64,000 nt of DNA from Coleophoma eucalyptorum (taxonomy: Eukaryota; Ascomycota; Leotiomycetes; Helotiales; Dermateaceae). This document shows positions 12,384 to 23,261 of the stretch, piece after piece (positions within the stretch are counted from its first letter, which is position 1; each line of letters begins with the position of its first letter). The stretch lies in NCBI GenBank assembly GCA_026120035.1, contig JALRME010000029.1:248001-312000 (forward strand). The letters are read 5' to 3'. Made by a program: the position numbers and the translations under genes. The notes under the pieces are model-generated. The model saw only the letters and a list, made by a program, of their open reading frames with translations. It made no database searches and was not told where the DNA came from.

Positions 12384-13404
12384 CTAAAGCTCCGTGATCA
12401 AACCGTGAATACCCCGCTGTTCTGTCAAGCTTAGCTTCACACCCAAGAATTCGTCCAGGGCCTTGATTCTCTCTTTCTCACTATCACACATAGCAAGAAG
12501 CTCAGACTTTCCTTTAACACGCTTCTTAACCTCAGGCCCAAAAAGCGTGATGTCACCGACAATCTCACCATCCTCAAGGACCATCTTGACACATACGATT
12601 TTTGTTGTAAACCAACTCGATCGATGCGTACTCGTAAAGTGATTCATGACCATGAAATCACTCGGTGTGAATTCCATCTCGCTAAAGGCGTAAGTAGGCG
12701 TCCAAGGTTGGTCAGCAGCATTCCGATGCTGATATTGCCAGAGCTTTCGGTCTGATTTAGTAAAATCCGGGATAGTGTCATAGATTAGTTGTATCTCCTG
12801 CGAGCCTACATTTATCGAGATCTCATTCTCAATTAGAGGTAGAGGAAAGGTAGGTCCGCTTGAGCCAAATCCTACGTCGAGCACGTATTTCTTGCCGTCA
12901 ATATATACGATGTTTAACATATGGTTCCTATAACAATCAGCGGCGAGTACTACTGATTTAGAATCATTATAACACGAACCACCCATCAAATTTGGGGCCC
13001 TTCCAATGTTTATTTGCAGCCATAGGTTGAACCGCTTCATTGACCTTGGCGCCAATGTTCACAATGTCATAACCGAGACTTCTCAAGATGGTTCCAAAGA
13101 AACAACTGTTTTCCATGCAATAGCCACCTCGGCCAGCATTGCGCTCGACAATCTTGTGAAAGAGATGCTGTGGGTCAAGGGAGATGGTATGATGTGAAGA
13201 GTAGTGCAGCTCGAGATTCTCGAAGGGTACTGAGGCTAATTGATGTCGCTGGAGCACGCTGAGGAATTCCAACCCCTCCTTCGTGTTAGCGATGGAGGAT
13301 ACATCGATCTCGCGAGCTTTCGAGGGGAGGTTTATATATGTATAGTACTGTTTGATCTGCTCAGGAGTATAGGTCTGACGTTCAGCAGGATTGAAGACAC
13401 CCAT
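12384..13404 (-). CDS. Arylamine N-acetyltransferase (NAT)
   Basis: Two exons on the complement: 13404-12980 and 12927-12384, giving 322 aa. NATs transfer an acyl group from acetyl-CoA (malonyl-CoA in some Fusarium enzymes) to aromatic amines and hydrazines. The catalytic triad is visible: Cys96 in RGGYCMENS, His144 in NHMLNIV, Asp159 in VLDVGFG. The exon join restores the conserved FDGWNHM stretch, but its donor is a non-consensus GTTCGT. Met at 13404 is chosen because it fits the family start (MGVFNPAERQ); a hydrophobic in-frame extension upstream to 13488 would add 28 residues. In Fusarium, NAT homologues sit in loci that detoxify benzoxazolinone via 2-aminophenol. Its place beside phenol-oxidising enzymes suggests a comparable role here. 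Confidence 0.92.
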
Positions 13405-14216
13405 AGTGATTGTAGTTGATGACGATACTGTGATACGATACTGTAATACGATAATGCACGCAAATACAAACGTGGAATATATGATCACGTGTAAACAACA
13501 GTGGTACCCTCTCCACCCTGCTTACGAACTATTATCGGAAAGAACTTTCCGAAGATCTTCTGCTGTACAATTTCTCAATTACAATAGTAAGAAGGGTTAA
13601 AAGCGGGTTTTGAAGTGTTCAACACTTTCACCTCAAGTTGCGCTCTCTGGTGTCTATCCGATATATTGCGGCCTCAAATCTCAACTAGGGACCCTTGCTG
13701 CACGATTCACGTAGACATTCCAGCCCTGGGATTTCTTAGTGCCAGATCGAGACTTGGGTTTGATATCGTTGTTGGACAGACCCCTCCCTTTGCGACAGCT
13801 GCAATGCAACTGATAAGATACTCTATTGTGCAGCGGAGGAGAGGACAGGGCAGGTATTTCGAGACAAATAGAAGCAATGAGCAGTGCTGCATACAAGGCC
13901 TCCTTACTACCGTGGTCCTCTTCCTTACCCCATGTTATTCTTCAATGCTTGCAGCAAGCATGTGGGAGTGGGAAGGGCGGGGGGATATTGGACCAAGCTT
14001 TCTGGTTTGTTCAAGCTTCGCCTAGCTCTAATGACTTTCTTCGGTCAACAAGAACATTGTATGTTGGCTTGATCGCCTTCGCTTTGTTGTATCGAAAGCG
14101 GCTGGAAGGCCCATCTTGTGTAGAGTAAAGCTCTCAGAATTGCTACATTATCACCTTCAAATCACCACATTTGTCAGCCATTTATTCATTTCAAATTATT
14201 GAATTCAATTTCAAAT
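13405..14216. promoter_or_regulatory. Bidirectional promoter region, NAT and permease
   Basis: About 810 bp between the divergent starts of the NAT gene and the permease gene. A TGATAA (GATA-type) hexamer occurs at 13811-13816, but one such site is weak evidence for nitrogen control. Open frames in the interval show no recognisable protein. Confidence 0.45.
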
Positions 14217-16085
14217 ATGGCAAAAGACGGAGAGCTAGGGGTTGAATCGACAGCCCACGCTGGTGTTGTCGTTGATAGCGAGAAGGCAGCTCTTTCTGAT
14301 CAAGATGTCACTGATTTGGCAGGCGTAGGGAAAAGACAACAATTGGGAGTTAGCAATGCAATTTGCTTAGAAAGAACACTGGCAGTTTAACTAACTCTGA
14401 ATAGAGAAGATTCGGATTCTGGTCGATGTTAGGGTTTACAACAACGATGATGTGCACCTGGGAGGCAGTTCTCTTGTACGTAGACTGCCACTTTGCAGGC
14501 ACGCTATGAGGACATCGCTGATTTAAGAAGTGCAAATCTGACAGGTCTCGTCGATGGGGCTGGCCCAACTCTGATCTATGGCTTTATATTCTCCTGGATT
14601 GGATCTCTTGCGACAGCAGCCTCACTGGCCGAATTGGCTTCAATGTAAGTCCAAGAACATAACTTTCAAGAATAAAGATGGGCGAAGGCTTATATTGAGC
14701 GAAAGGGCACCAACATCTGGTGGTCAATACCACTGGGTTGCAATCCTTGCACCACCTAAATACTCAGCCCTTTTGAGTTGGATTACAGGATGGATAGCGA
14801 CAATCGGCTGGAATGCCAATACAGCAGCCGGAGCGTTCTTCGGTGCGACGATGATTCAAGGACTGCTGGTACTCAACTATCCTGATTATGGTTATGAGCG
14901 ATGGCATGGGACACTCTTAATGTATGCAATTATGTTGATGGTCGTGGCAGTCAATACCATCGCAGTCCGTCTACTGCCCAAAATTGAAGGAGCAATGTTG
15001 GCAGTGCACGTCGTTGGATTCTTCGCAATCCTCATTCCGCTTGTCAGGCTCGCGCCCCATGGATCGCCCTCATCAGTATTTGGCGAGTTTGCCAATCTGG
15101 GGGGATTCAAGAGCAATGGTTTAGCTTGGTTTATTGGTCTGATAAGTACAAATTTGCCATTTGTTGGTTATGATGGGCCTTGTCATATGGGTAAGTCAAC
15201 CTTCTGCGAAGCAAGATATGAAAAAATACTAAAGTAGACTCAACAGCCGAAGAAGTTCAAAATGCATCTCGCATCGTCCCTAAAGCCATGGTCGGTACGC
15301 TACTCTTAAACGGCGTGCTTGGTTTCTCCATGGCCATAGCATTCCTCTTCTGCATCGGCGATATCGATACAGCCATCTCCTCACCGACCGGTTACGATTT
15401 CATCCAAGTTTTCTACGGCGCCACAGATTCTAATGCAGGGACATCTGTCATGACGGCTATTCTGATTGTGCTTGTAACCTTTGCCACGTTCGGCTTCCTC
15501 GCTTCTTCCTCGAGACAGACCTGGGCTTTCGCGCGTGATCAGGGATTGCCATATTCGAACTTTTTGTCCAAGGTATACCCATTTCTGCATCTGTACGGCG
15601 ATGATTATTTGACTGACTGAATTATACAGGTCAATAAAAGTCTTGAACTTCCCCTAAACTCGATCCTCATCTGCACGACTTTCACGGCTCTTATCTGTCT
15701 AATTAATATTGGCAGCACTGTAGCATTCAATGCCATCGTCTCCCTCACAATCGCCGGGTTATTCATCTCCTATATGATCGCCATCTCTTTGCTAGTATCC
15801 AAAAGACTCAAAAATGCACCAGTGCATTGGGGACCTTGGAGACTGGGCAAATTTGGGTTAGCAATCAACCTGTATTCTCTTGCTTACCTACTCATCTCGG
15901 TCTTCTTCTCTTTCTTCCCGCCCGAACTACCTGTTACAACAGTCAATATGAACTGGAGTTGTGCAGTTTTTGGTGGTGCGGTTATTTTGGGATTTTGCTG
16001 GTATGCTCTTATTGGTAGGAAACAGTACGATGGTCCAATTATTGAGATCGATCTCCTAGCTGGTGGGGAGCCCGATGCGGCTTGA
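14217..16085 (+). CDS. APC-family amino-acid/GABA/choline-type permease
   Basis: Six exons: 14217-14348, 14405-14475, 14528-14644, 14706-15190, 15247-15572, 15630-16085, giving 528 aa. A multi-spanning plasma-membrane transporter of the amino acid-polyamine-organocation superfamily, with a hydrophilic N-terminus and about 12 hydrophobic segments. Family signatures include RRFGFWSMLGFTTTMMCTWE (TM1), MAPTSGGQYHWVAILAPPKY and AEEVQNASRIVPKAM. The third exon needs acceptor AG 14526-14527; an AG further upstream leads straight into a stop codon. The closest style is the fungal GABA/choline permease group, but the substrate is unknown. It lies divergent from the NAT gene. It could import the amine or amino compound handled by the neighbouring enzymes, which is an inference. 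Confidence 0.9.
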
Positions 16086-16349
16086 GATAGTTGTTCTTGT
16101 TTCCGCATTTGACTATTCTGGATCACTCGGAGGGAGACAAAGTATCTGATATTGAAAGAGATGATAATATTTGGGGTTGATGATATACTTCTTGTTTAAT
16201 CTAGCTAACTCGGACACTTAGCAGACTTTATGTTCATACCTGTAGGATATAGGGCTTATCTCATTATAAAGCCGACAATATCTTCTAAACCGAAAAGTTT
16301 CATCCTCACCACTGACGTTAATAAATTAAAAACTCTAAGCAGTATCTAT

Positions 16350-17798
16350 CTATTCAGAGTCATCAGTCCCGCTAACGCTAGGCTCACTTTCTCCACCACC
16401 ACCTTCATGTACCATCCCACCCAGCCGATCAACCTCACCACCGATCAAAGGTGCCCTCTCACCTTTCCTCCTACTGAAATGATCACCAAGACTAATCGCG
16501 ATCACACTCAGACCATGAACCATTGTACTCCCCAATACTATAAAACAAACGACCGGCCAGATGAGGAAAATCGCTATTGTCTTATCACTATACGGTGGGA
16601 CAGCTTTATTGGGCTTGCCAAGTGGTATCGATTTCCCCGTCTCGAGCTGAGCACGAGCCTCGATAGCTAAGAAGAGGGCGCCTACACCCATGGGCCCAAA
16701 ATGGCCGCAGAATAGTGCTTCGCGGTAGGTACGGATATCTGGGATGAGTGGTTTCATTGCAAGGACGATGGGAATACGGCGGAAGAGGAGGACCAGGAAT
16801 AGAAACAAGATGAGCTGCCAAACCCCGCAGTGCGGTGTGATGTCTCTCGGAAGAAACTGATTCCAGGGAATGATGGATCCGAAGAAGACAAACATACCTG
16901 AATTGAGGATTAGGTCTACGATCGCTCGGAATGGCATAGATTTGGTTTTCTTCGAGAACCACCCGTCGTGTGCGAACCCTACACCGGCACCAAAGGCGAT
17001 GAGGAAATCATCACTGCCGAGGGTTGATCCGATACCAACAGAGAGAATGGCGAGAAGTAGGTAGAACACCACAAATGATGGCTGAGAGATATAGTCGTTC
17101 GTTTCTGAGTAGCGCAGAAGTCTGTTTGCAACACGTCCAATGATATATCCAAGGATGAGGCCGAAAGCGCATTGCCAAAGAATGGTGATGAGGAACCATT
17201 CTTTGAGAGCATCGGATGCGCTTGAGGTTGTATAGATTGACAGACCAATATACAGAAAGGGGAATGAAACACCATCGTTACAAGCTGACTCTGCGGATAA
17301 AACATTCCTCAACCTCTTTGGCACTCGCTCGCTAAACCTCGACTTTGCCAACACACTTGCAGCTAGAATGGGATCGGTGGGAGAAAGACAAGCACCAATG
17401 ATCATAGCGGTAGGTAGGGTGGTTCTAAAGATGAAATAAGCAAACAAGGATGCGATAGCCCACGAGAACGTCATGATGGGCCCGAGGAAATAGAGCACAG
17501 AAGACCAATGACGGTTGAAATATAACTTGGGCAGTTCTATACCGACGGCGAAACATTGGATGCCAAGAATCACGCGGGTAAACTCCTGCATGATCTTATC
17601 GTCGAGTCCCCATTTGTGTGGAGTGAGTACGTTGAGCACGTACGGGCCGAGGATGATTCCTACAAGGACGGCTAAAGGGGGCTCGGAGAGATGCAGGTTG
17701 TTTCTGATGAATTGGGAGAAGAGAGTGTAGAGGATCAAGAAAGTCGACATTGTTAGGTAGAAGATGTGTGCCGCTGTGGGCTCGAGTTGGTCCCACAT
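16350..17798 (-). CDS. Na+/H+ (cation/proton) antiporter, CPA1 family
   Basis: Single exon, 482 aa. It exchanges protons for Na+ or K+ across the plasma membrane, giving salt tolerance and pH control, as for yeast Nha1-type proteins. About 12 membrane spans are visible. Family motifs are GIQCFAVGIELP (79-90), SPTDPILAASV with Asp142, and SAESACNDGVSFPF (168-181) with the ion-binding Asn-Asp pair at 174-175. The C-terminus is a short acidic, Gly/Ser-rich tail of about 45 residues. This is much shorter than the long regulatory tail of yeast Nha1, as in other short filamentous-fungal members. The start is an ATG 12 residues ahead of the first membrane helix. Confidence 0.93.
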   Translation of the reverse strand: MWDQLEPTAAHIFYLTMSTFLILYTLFSQFIRNNLHLSEPPLAVLVGIILGPYVLNVLTPHKWGLDDKIMQEFTRVILGIQCFAVGIELPKLYFNRHWSSVLYFLGPIMTFSWAIASLFAYFIFRTTLPTAMIIGACLSPTDPILAASVLAKSRFSERVPKRLRNVLSAESACNDGVSFPFLYIGLSIYTTSSASDALKEWFLITILWQCAFGLILGYIIGRVANRLLRYSETNDYISQPSFVVFYLLLAILSVGIGSTLGSDDFLIAFGAGVGFAHDGWFSKKTKSMPFRAIVDLILNSGMFVFFGSIIPWNQFLPRDITPHCGVWQLILFLFLVLLFRRIPIVLAMKPLIPDIRTYREALFCGHFGPMGVGALFLAIEARAQLETGKSIPLGKPNKAVPPYSDKTIAIFLIWPVVCFIVLGSTMVHGLSVIAISLGDHFSRRKGERAPLIGGEVDRLGGMVHEGGGGESEPSVSGTDDSE

Positions 17799-18201
17799 GA
17801 TGCGCTGCCGTTGAGGTTGGGAGGCTTTCTTGCTCGGCTGGAAGCGAGTTCTGATGCGTATCGATGCTTCGGGGAGGATAATATATAGTGTGTCTTGGCT
17901 GAGCTCTGCTTGAATAAGGAAGTTGATACAACATCGATGGACGTCTTTACGATACAGTTTTGCGATGTGAGGATGTCGCTGTGATTGGCATCTAGCTTGG
18001 TCATGACAACTGACACTTGATGACGTCTAATGATTCACCAGAGCCCTGGCCTGTATCACGTGTGCCGGCTTCGAAATACCTTCACAGCTATACCTCGCAA
18101 AGCCGCTCCATTTCTTCATTTAGGTCACTACCTAATACATATTCTAAAAATACGATAAATTTTAAATCATCAGGATATAAATTCGGTTGCAAGCAGTATC
18201 A
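17799..18201. other. Intergenic, antiporter promoter side
   Basis: About 400 bp between the antiporter start and the stop of the next minus-strand gene. It should contain the antiporter promoter and the neighbour's 3' end. I see nothing else in it. Confidence 0.5.
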
Positions 18202-19509
18202 TCATGGCCACATGTCATTGACGTATTCCATCCGGTCATGAACCTTCCCATAAATAACACTTAGGTCGTCCGATATCTGCTGTGGACCATTGAGATGATT
18301 CTTTGCTCGAGCCCATTGATGTCTGATAAGAGCAATGTTCAGAGCAAAACTCGAATGTCCGATCCCAACAAAATTAGAAGACTTCAACAGAATTAGAAAA
18401 TCCACGAGAGCTTGTTGATCCCATGTAAGTGCATTTAGCTCTTTCAAATCCTCACCTTTAAGCAAATCGTGCTTGGTTATGACCGTGATATTGAATTTTC
18501 GAGCATCTTCGGTAAATTTCTTGGTTTCTGTGATGTTACCTGACGCAACATATAGTACTTTCAGGTCTGTTGATACCGCTTCCTCTAGATATAATTTCGA
18601 CTGCACTTCATATGCTGAAAGTTTGAACATGGTAAACCCATCCACAGCATCTTGTTCGGTTCTCAGATGTGCGCCAAAAAATCCTTCTTCGACGTAGTCA
18701 CCGATAAATAGATTTTGCAATGAGAAGGCCTTCGACATCTCCACAAGAGCTCGAGTAGCAAGTCTCCTCGTGTCGGCGCGAAACTTGAGAATCTTCCCAA
18801 AACTGAGCGCGAAAACCTCACCATCAGTATATACCGGGTATTGAAGGTATATGCGTGCCAGCGCAACTACTGTAGTTCCAGTAGTAGCACCCGGAAAGTG
18901 CTCCTCCAGCCACGAATAGAACTGCTGTTGGAAATCCTCAGGGTGTGCCAATCCATAATGAGGAACACCTGCCATAATCCGTCCAGGATTGAGAGTGGTC
19001 CTGACTTTCTTTTGGGCAGCTTTGTAATTCGGAACATCTTTTATCGTATTGTAGAGACGCAATTGAGGACACGAGAGTCGTAGAGATTCGACAAAATGGT
19101 GTGTGTCAAACATGTAGTCCAATTGTTTTCGCTCCTTCGTTCGGATGATGGCAATATCTTTTGAATTCCGAACCACAATACTTGGGACAACCAAACTCGC
19201 ACCAGCTGCGATTGCGTACCGGACACAATGAAGCACCGAGTTTCTTATGTTGCCGATACCACCGACGGGTCCGTCACAGGTGAAAATGATGTCTGGATTC
19301 CATTCCACCGCAGCACACACCTTCTGTATAGCTTCAGACTTTAGAGGAGAGAAATCGAACGCGTCGGATGGGCCATGGAAGGAAGAAAGCAAGCCCAGCG
19401 ATGGTAAACTTTTCCCACAAAGGATCCAAAACATGAGAATGATAAGATAGATGATCGCAACAACGGGAAGGACCTGCTTTCGTTTCCGGCCAGCGTATAC
19501 TCTGAGCAT
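18202..19509 (-). CDS. Type II membrane protein, O-fucosyltransferase-like
   Basis: Single exon, 435 aa from the ATG at 19509; the frame stays open 29 codons further upstream but without an ATG. A short basic N-terminus (MLRVYAGRKRKQ) precedes one membrane anchor (about residues 13-31), followed by a lumenal domain: the layout of a Golgi glycosyltransferase. Stretches such as TCDGPVGGIGNIRNSVLHCV and VGIGHSSFALNIALIR resemble the fungal proteins grouped with GDP-fucose protein O-fucosyltransferases. The HLRTEQDA segment (around residue 290) is like the nucleotide-sugar-binding HxRxE(x)D motif. Donor and acceptor are not known. Confidence 0.75.
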   Translation of the reverse strand: MLRVYAGRKRKQVLPVVAIIYLIILMFWILCGKSLPSLGLLSSFHGPSDAFDFSPLKSEAIQKVCAAVEWNPDIIFTCDGPVGGIGNIRNSVLHCVRYAIAAGASLVVPSIVVRNSKDIAIIRTKERKQLDYMFDTHHFVESLRLSCPQLRLYNTIKDVPNYKAAQKKVRTTLNPGRIMAGVPHYGLAHPEDFQQQFYSWLEEHFPGATTGTTVVALARIYLQYPVYTDGEVFALSFGKILKFRADTRRLATRALVEMSKAFSLQNLFIGDYVEEGFFGAHLRTEQDAVDGFTMFKLSAYEVQSKLYLEEAVSTDLKVLYVASGNITETKKFTEDARKFNITVITKHDLLKGEDLKELNALTWDQQALVDFLILLKSSNFVGIGHSSFALNIALIRHQWARAKNHLNGPQQISDDLSVIYGKVHDRMEYVNDMWP

Positions 19510-20110
19510 TGTCGCGAGAAATGGTCCTTTATCAACAGAAAATTGTACTCGAAGGATGAAGAGGATACAGGAGAGAACCAGAGTGGTACCTAACACATCA
19601 CCCTTACGCGCGGCAATAATTCCTTAACAGGGAGAATGATATTTCGTGTCTATTTTGAGTTTGGCTGAATATGCGCTATTCTGTCCCTACATTCACATCG
19701 GATTATTTCTTTGGAATAATCTTCTGGTGAGAATGGCCAAAAGCGAGAAAAAAGAGAGGATAATACCGCTGAGAAAGCCTTTTGGTAATGGTAGACCGTA
19801 GCCCTAGTTTACAACCTGAGTTTCCTGAGTCACATGAATCGAGTCGAGATATGATTATAATGTGGTACTTCTTTCACACAAGCTTATTTAAAAAGATATG
19901 TGATTCATGTTAGAGATATTCAGCGGGTGCTGGGTTGCATCCTTTTCACTTGAGAACTGCTGACCAGGTGAAGTAGGTAACCAAGTAGATAGTCCTTGGG
20001 AAACTGGCAAAATACAAAACCTCTTGATGAGACAACTTTAAAATCATCCAAACCCTTCAAACAATGCACCCCTTGAAGCTCTAGCAGCAGTTGTTCTTAA
20101 CTTTGACCTC
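19510..20110. other. Intergenic
   Basis: About 600 bp upstream of the fucosyltransferase-like gene and downstream of the MOSC gene, both on the minus strand. No gene seen. Confidence 0.5.
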
Positions 20111-20680
20111 TCAAACAACCTTTAAAGCTTCATAATTGCTAGGCTCTTCCACAAGGATAGTGTACCCTTTCTTGACTTCCCCTCCGGCTTCAACAACAGA
20201 CATAACACCTGCCTTGCGATGGACAATATTTCTATTCTCATCTCGGACGACACACTTTTCTTGGAGCCCCTTTTGAAACTTGTTTATTTGATAGCAAGGG
20301 TTGCGGACTCCTGTGAGCCGAATAATAGGGTGCGGGAGTTCCATATCACGTTTTCCATGCTCCAAAAAGTGCAGCTTGCTCCCAGTGCCCAGATTTAGTA
20401 AATCGATGCCAAGTGTGGTGATGTTTTCGCCAAGATGACCTGGCTCGACCCTGTGTCCTGTATCGCCATTTGCAAACTCATCGAAAAGCTCGGCATGGAT
20501 AAGATGTACTTGTCGAAGATTGTCCGGACGCGGTTTGAGGTTGACGCGAGAACGATGCATCACAAGATGACCATAGTGACAATCGCCTTCAACACCGAGG
20601 TTGGGAACCAACACAATAGAGTCAACAGTAGGCTTGGAGAAGGTATGACTTTTGGAAACTGATACTGAGATGACAGACAT
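20111..20680 (-). CDS. MOSC-domain protein
   Basis: Single exon, 189 aa. MOSC domains occur at the C-terminus of molybdenum cofactor sulfurases, in mARC-type reductases and in stand-alone proteins that bind sulfur or Moco. The protein is almost entirely one MOSC domain: GVEGDCHYG at about 30-38, the central EPGHLGENITTLGIDLLNL, and RLTGVRNPCYQINKF near 125 with the conserved Cys. Stand-alone MOSC proteins of this size are common in fungi and bacteria, where roles in sulfur carriage or detoxification are proposed but not settled. The ATG at 20680 begins directly at the domain. Confidence 0.9.
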   Translation of the reverse strand: MSVISVSVSKSHTFSKPTVDSIVLVPNLGVEGDCHYGHLVMHRSRVNLKPRPDNLRQVHLIHAELFDEFANGDTGHRVEPGHLGENITTLGIDLLNLGTGSKLHFLEHGKRDMELPHPIIRLTGVRNPCYQINKFQKGLQEKCVVRDENRNIVHRKAGVMSVVEAGGEVKKGYTILVEEPSNYEALKVV

Positions 20681-20884
20681 GGTGTTTAAGTAAACTTCGG
20701 AAATTTAAGTGACGACGATATGTTGTCTGTGATGATTTGAATTGATGCCGGTTACTGTGCTTTGCTATTAGCTGAAATCCTGTTCGCTAGCAGGAAAGTG
20801 GGATGACCCACGCTTCCAAGGCCAGCAAGACTCTGTATTGCAGTTATTCACCGGGTAGCAAGAGTTCATAGGAAGACCCTGGTC

Positions 20885-21166
20885 TCAGATTTTATGATGC
20901 AGCGAAGATGTTGAGTGTAGATGCGGGATTCCCTCAAGTGATGGAGGAACAAGTAAACTCTGTAGGGGCGATCTAGCCGATACACGACACACCCCGAAGA
21001 GTTGATATGCAGTTATCCCAAAAGAGTAACTGCTTATCGGCAGTAGCGTTAAATCTGTTGATCCATATCGTGTATCATTCTTGGAAAACAAATTGGCCGC
21101 ACCAACGATAGGGAAATTGGAATGCATCAAGCAGTATGACAATATGAAGAGCAGGCGAAATTCCAT
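20885..21166 (-). CDS. Possible small secreted hypothetical protein
   Basis: A 93-codon open frame with ATG at 21166. The first 22 residues (MEFRLLFILSYCLMHSNFPI...) look like a signal peptide, and the mature part has no recognised domain and a single Cys. It starts only 50 nt after the stop of the PEX2-like gene on the same strand, so it may simply be 3' untranslated sequence of that gene. No family is recognised. Confidence 0.2.
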   Translation of the reverse strand: MEFRLLFILSYCLMHSNFPIVGAANLFSKNDTRYGSTDLTLLPISSYSFGITAYQLFGVCRVSARSPLQSLLVPPSLEGIPHLHSTSSLHHKI

Positions 21167-21215
21167 GTCGTATACATCCGATTACAATAGGCCAAGCCTG
21201 ATTGACTGACATTCC

Positions 21216-22613
21216 CTACTCGCTGTCAAATAATTCACCATCTTCGCCTTCTTCGTAGGCTTCTGATCTCCCATTTTCCGAAGAACTACTTTCACTTTCA
21301 TCCTTGTCAACATTTTGCGACCTGCCTTGTTTCTCGGCCATTGCCTTCATCTCCGTAAGGTCTACTGTGCTTGGGGTAAAGACTACCGTTTTCGGGTTGC
21401 TCGTACTTTTCGTCACCTCCTCCAGAACATCACCGCTCCAAGGCTTACACTCTTTAACTTCCTCTCCGCAACGTAAGCAAGTCCAGCCTCCACCTTCTTC
21501 GGCCTCTAATCTCCCCGCCAGGCACACAAAGCAATATATGCAACCGCACGGAATTGTTTCGTATGGATTTGTGATATCAGTCTGTGCAGAGCCAATTACG
21601 CCAGATGCTGCAATGGCTTCGGCTTCTGTCTGCACACTGTTCTGGTCCTGATAGCATATAGCACAAGTACGCTCGGGTAAGAAAGCGTATTCTCCGACCT
21701 TCTCAGTGCCGTTGTCACCCTCTGTATTGCGAACCATTGACTTTGTTTTCTTCCAAGCTCTTGAAAGTAATCTTTTCCACCTGCTGATCCCCACAAGCGG
21801 GAGAACAAAGAGGAGGAACTCTGTAAACGCATGCCAAACCAACTGCCGATTCAAGTATTCAAAGCTTACTTCACGGCTGACTTGGCTCGTTGGCGGGGCA
21901 AGGCGAAGGCGAAGAACCCGGTCGATCAAAGTTCGGTACCGCCCGTTGAGTAGAAATACCAAAAAGGAGGCAAATGCTGCAGTTGAGTGGATTGTTGACA
22001 CAGCATCTGAGAGCTTCGATAATCGACGCAGAGCTGGACTTGGATCGTTGTAGCCGTTATCATTATCAACCAACCAAGTCTCCCATTTGGTCCAAGCATA
22101 TTTGCCACCCACAGTGAATATTCCGTACAAGGACTTCTGCAATCTGGATGGGGCCACCAGAGTTGGACCTTTGGCTCGGGCGTCTGTGTATTTCAGGTTC
22201 TGCAATGTAGCTCCGTATGTGGCATCATGATCCCAAATGGTGACCTTGAACAAAATTGCTCGCAATGCCAGCATAATCTCTGCAGACCAGTCATCTTGAA
22301 GGTGTGTTCCAAAATATTTCAAAGCCTCTCCAACCTGTCCCTTCAGTAGATCGAGAAGCTCCTCGTCTAGAAGCTCTGCATCAACCTGCCCAACTCGAAA
22401 GGCAGGCCTCGTGCCCTCACGTCCTCTGATGCTCATCCATGCCGTGAGTCCAGCCTCTCCTACATGTCGTAAGGGCGGTGGCAGCCGATTGAGCTGCTGC
22501 GTGGCTCGCGATACTTCTTGTTGTGCTGCGATTCTTGATTGAGCTTCGGCCTCTCTTGCTTGTCGACGCTCTGCAAGCCTCTGTTGGGCCAGGGCAAAGT
22601 TAGTAGAGCTCAT
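21216..22613 (-). CDS. PEX2: Peroxisome biogenesis RING peroxin, PEX2-like
   Basis: Single exon, 465 aa from the ATG at 22613; an in-frame upstream extension has only a TTG. PEX2 is a peroxisomal-membrane RING E3 subunit that, with PEX10 and PEX12, ubiquitinates the import receptor PEX5. The N-terminal half is the Pex2/Pex12-type helical membrane region, with hydrophobic segments such as FASFLVFLLNGRYRTLIDRV and FTEFLLFVLPLVGISRW. The RING lies at about 328-405: CAIC, then CGCIYCFVC, then CLRC. The acidic Ser/Glu-rich tail is disordered. The arginine-rich coil at the extreme N-terminus (residues 10-35) is typical of the fungal members. Confidence 0.87.
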   Translation of the reverse strand: MSSTNFALAQQRLAERRQAREAEAQSRIAAQQEVSRATQQLNRLPPPLRHVGEAGLTAWMSIRGREGTRPAFRVGQVDAELLDEELLDLLKGQVGEALKYFGTHLQDDWSAEIMLALRAILFKVTIWDHDATYGATLQNLKYTDARAKGPTLVAPSRLQKSLYGIFTVGGKYAWTKWETWLVDNDNGYNDPSPALRRLSKLSDAVSTIHSTAAFASFLVFLLNGRYRTLIDRVLRLRLAPPTSQVSREVSFEYLNRQLVWHAFTEFLLFVLPLVGISRWKRLLSRAWKKTKSMVRNTEGDNGTEKVGEYAFLPERTCAICYQDQNSVQTEAEAIAASGVIGSAQTDITNPYETIPCGCIYCFVCLAGRLEAEEGGGWTCLRCGEEVKECKPWSGDVLEEVTKSTSNPKTVVFTPSTVDLTEMKAMAEKQGRSQNVDKDESESSSSENGRSEAYEEGEDGELFDSE

Positions 22614-23261
22614 CGAGGGAGCATTGGCTGCTAAGAAACAGCGTCTTGACAATTACTTTGCATGTCTGGATAAACAGGTGAGAGGCTGATCACCCGCTGC
22701 AGTTCACGACGTTAACCTCGGTCGTTCGGGGGAACCTTGCGGAGATGCGGCCGCATGAGCTTCCATCTTAACTTTACAAGAGTCAAATTCCTGACACTTT
22801 GTCGAGTCATCCTACCTGAGTACGACTGCCTGCTTATCTTTTCTTCATCCCTGGTCTATTCGTACATATTATTTTGAATACCGGTATGCCACCTTAGATT
22901 ACTGAACGGGTAGCCGAGACCGCCTCAGGACGCCTCTAAGCTCGTGTTCCGGGGTTCCCGTCAGCGATGATTTGCATTGGCTTGCAACACTAAAACTTTG
23001 ACTTGCAGTCACTCTTCTCTTAATCGTAACACTTCCAAATGACGTCCGGAAATAGAGCACGTTAAGAAACCGTGCTGACTAAAAGCACTCCAGAGACCTT
23101 CAAGAGGCCTCGAATGGCTCTTTGCCATTATAGGGCGGCTGCTGCGCTTATTAACAAACATGCATTAGTACGCCGGCATAGCTGTAGACTTATGGCATCA
23201 TAGGCTGATTACCTCAGCCATCTAACTTACAGTCATGATGCCGGTACTACAAAGTATACTT
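22614..23261. other. Intergenic, PEX2 promoter side
   Basis: About 650 bp between the PEX2-like start and the end of the relic that follows. I see no open gene. Confidence 0.4.

Noticed and set aside
13811..13816. TGATAA hexamer upstream of the permease as a nitrogen (GATA-factor) site
   Set aside because: A single hexamer is expected often by chance; paired close sites, typical of AreA targets, are not seen.
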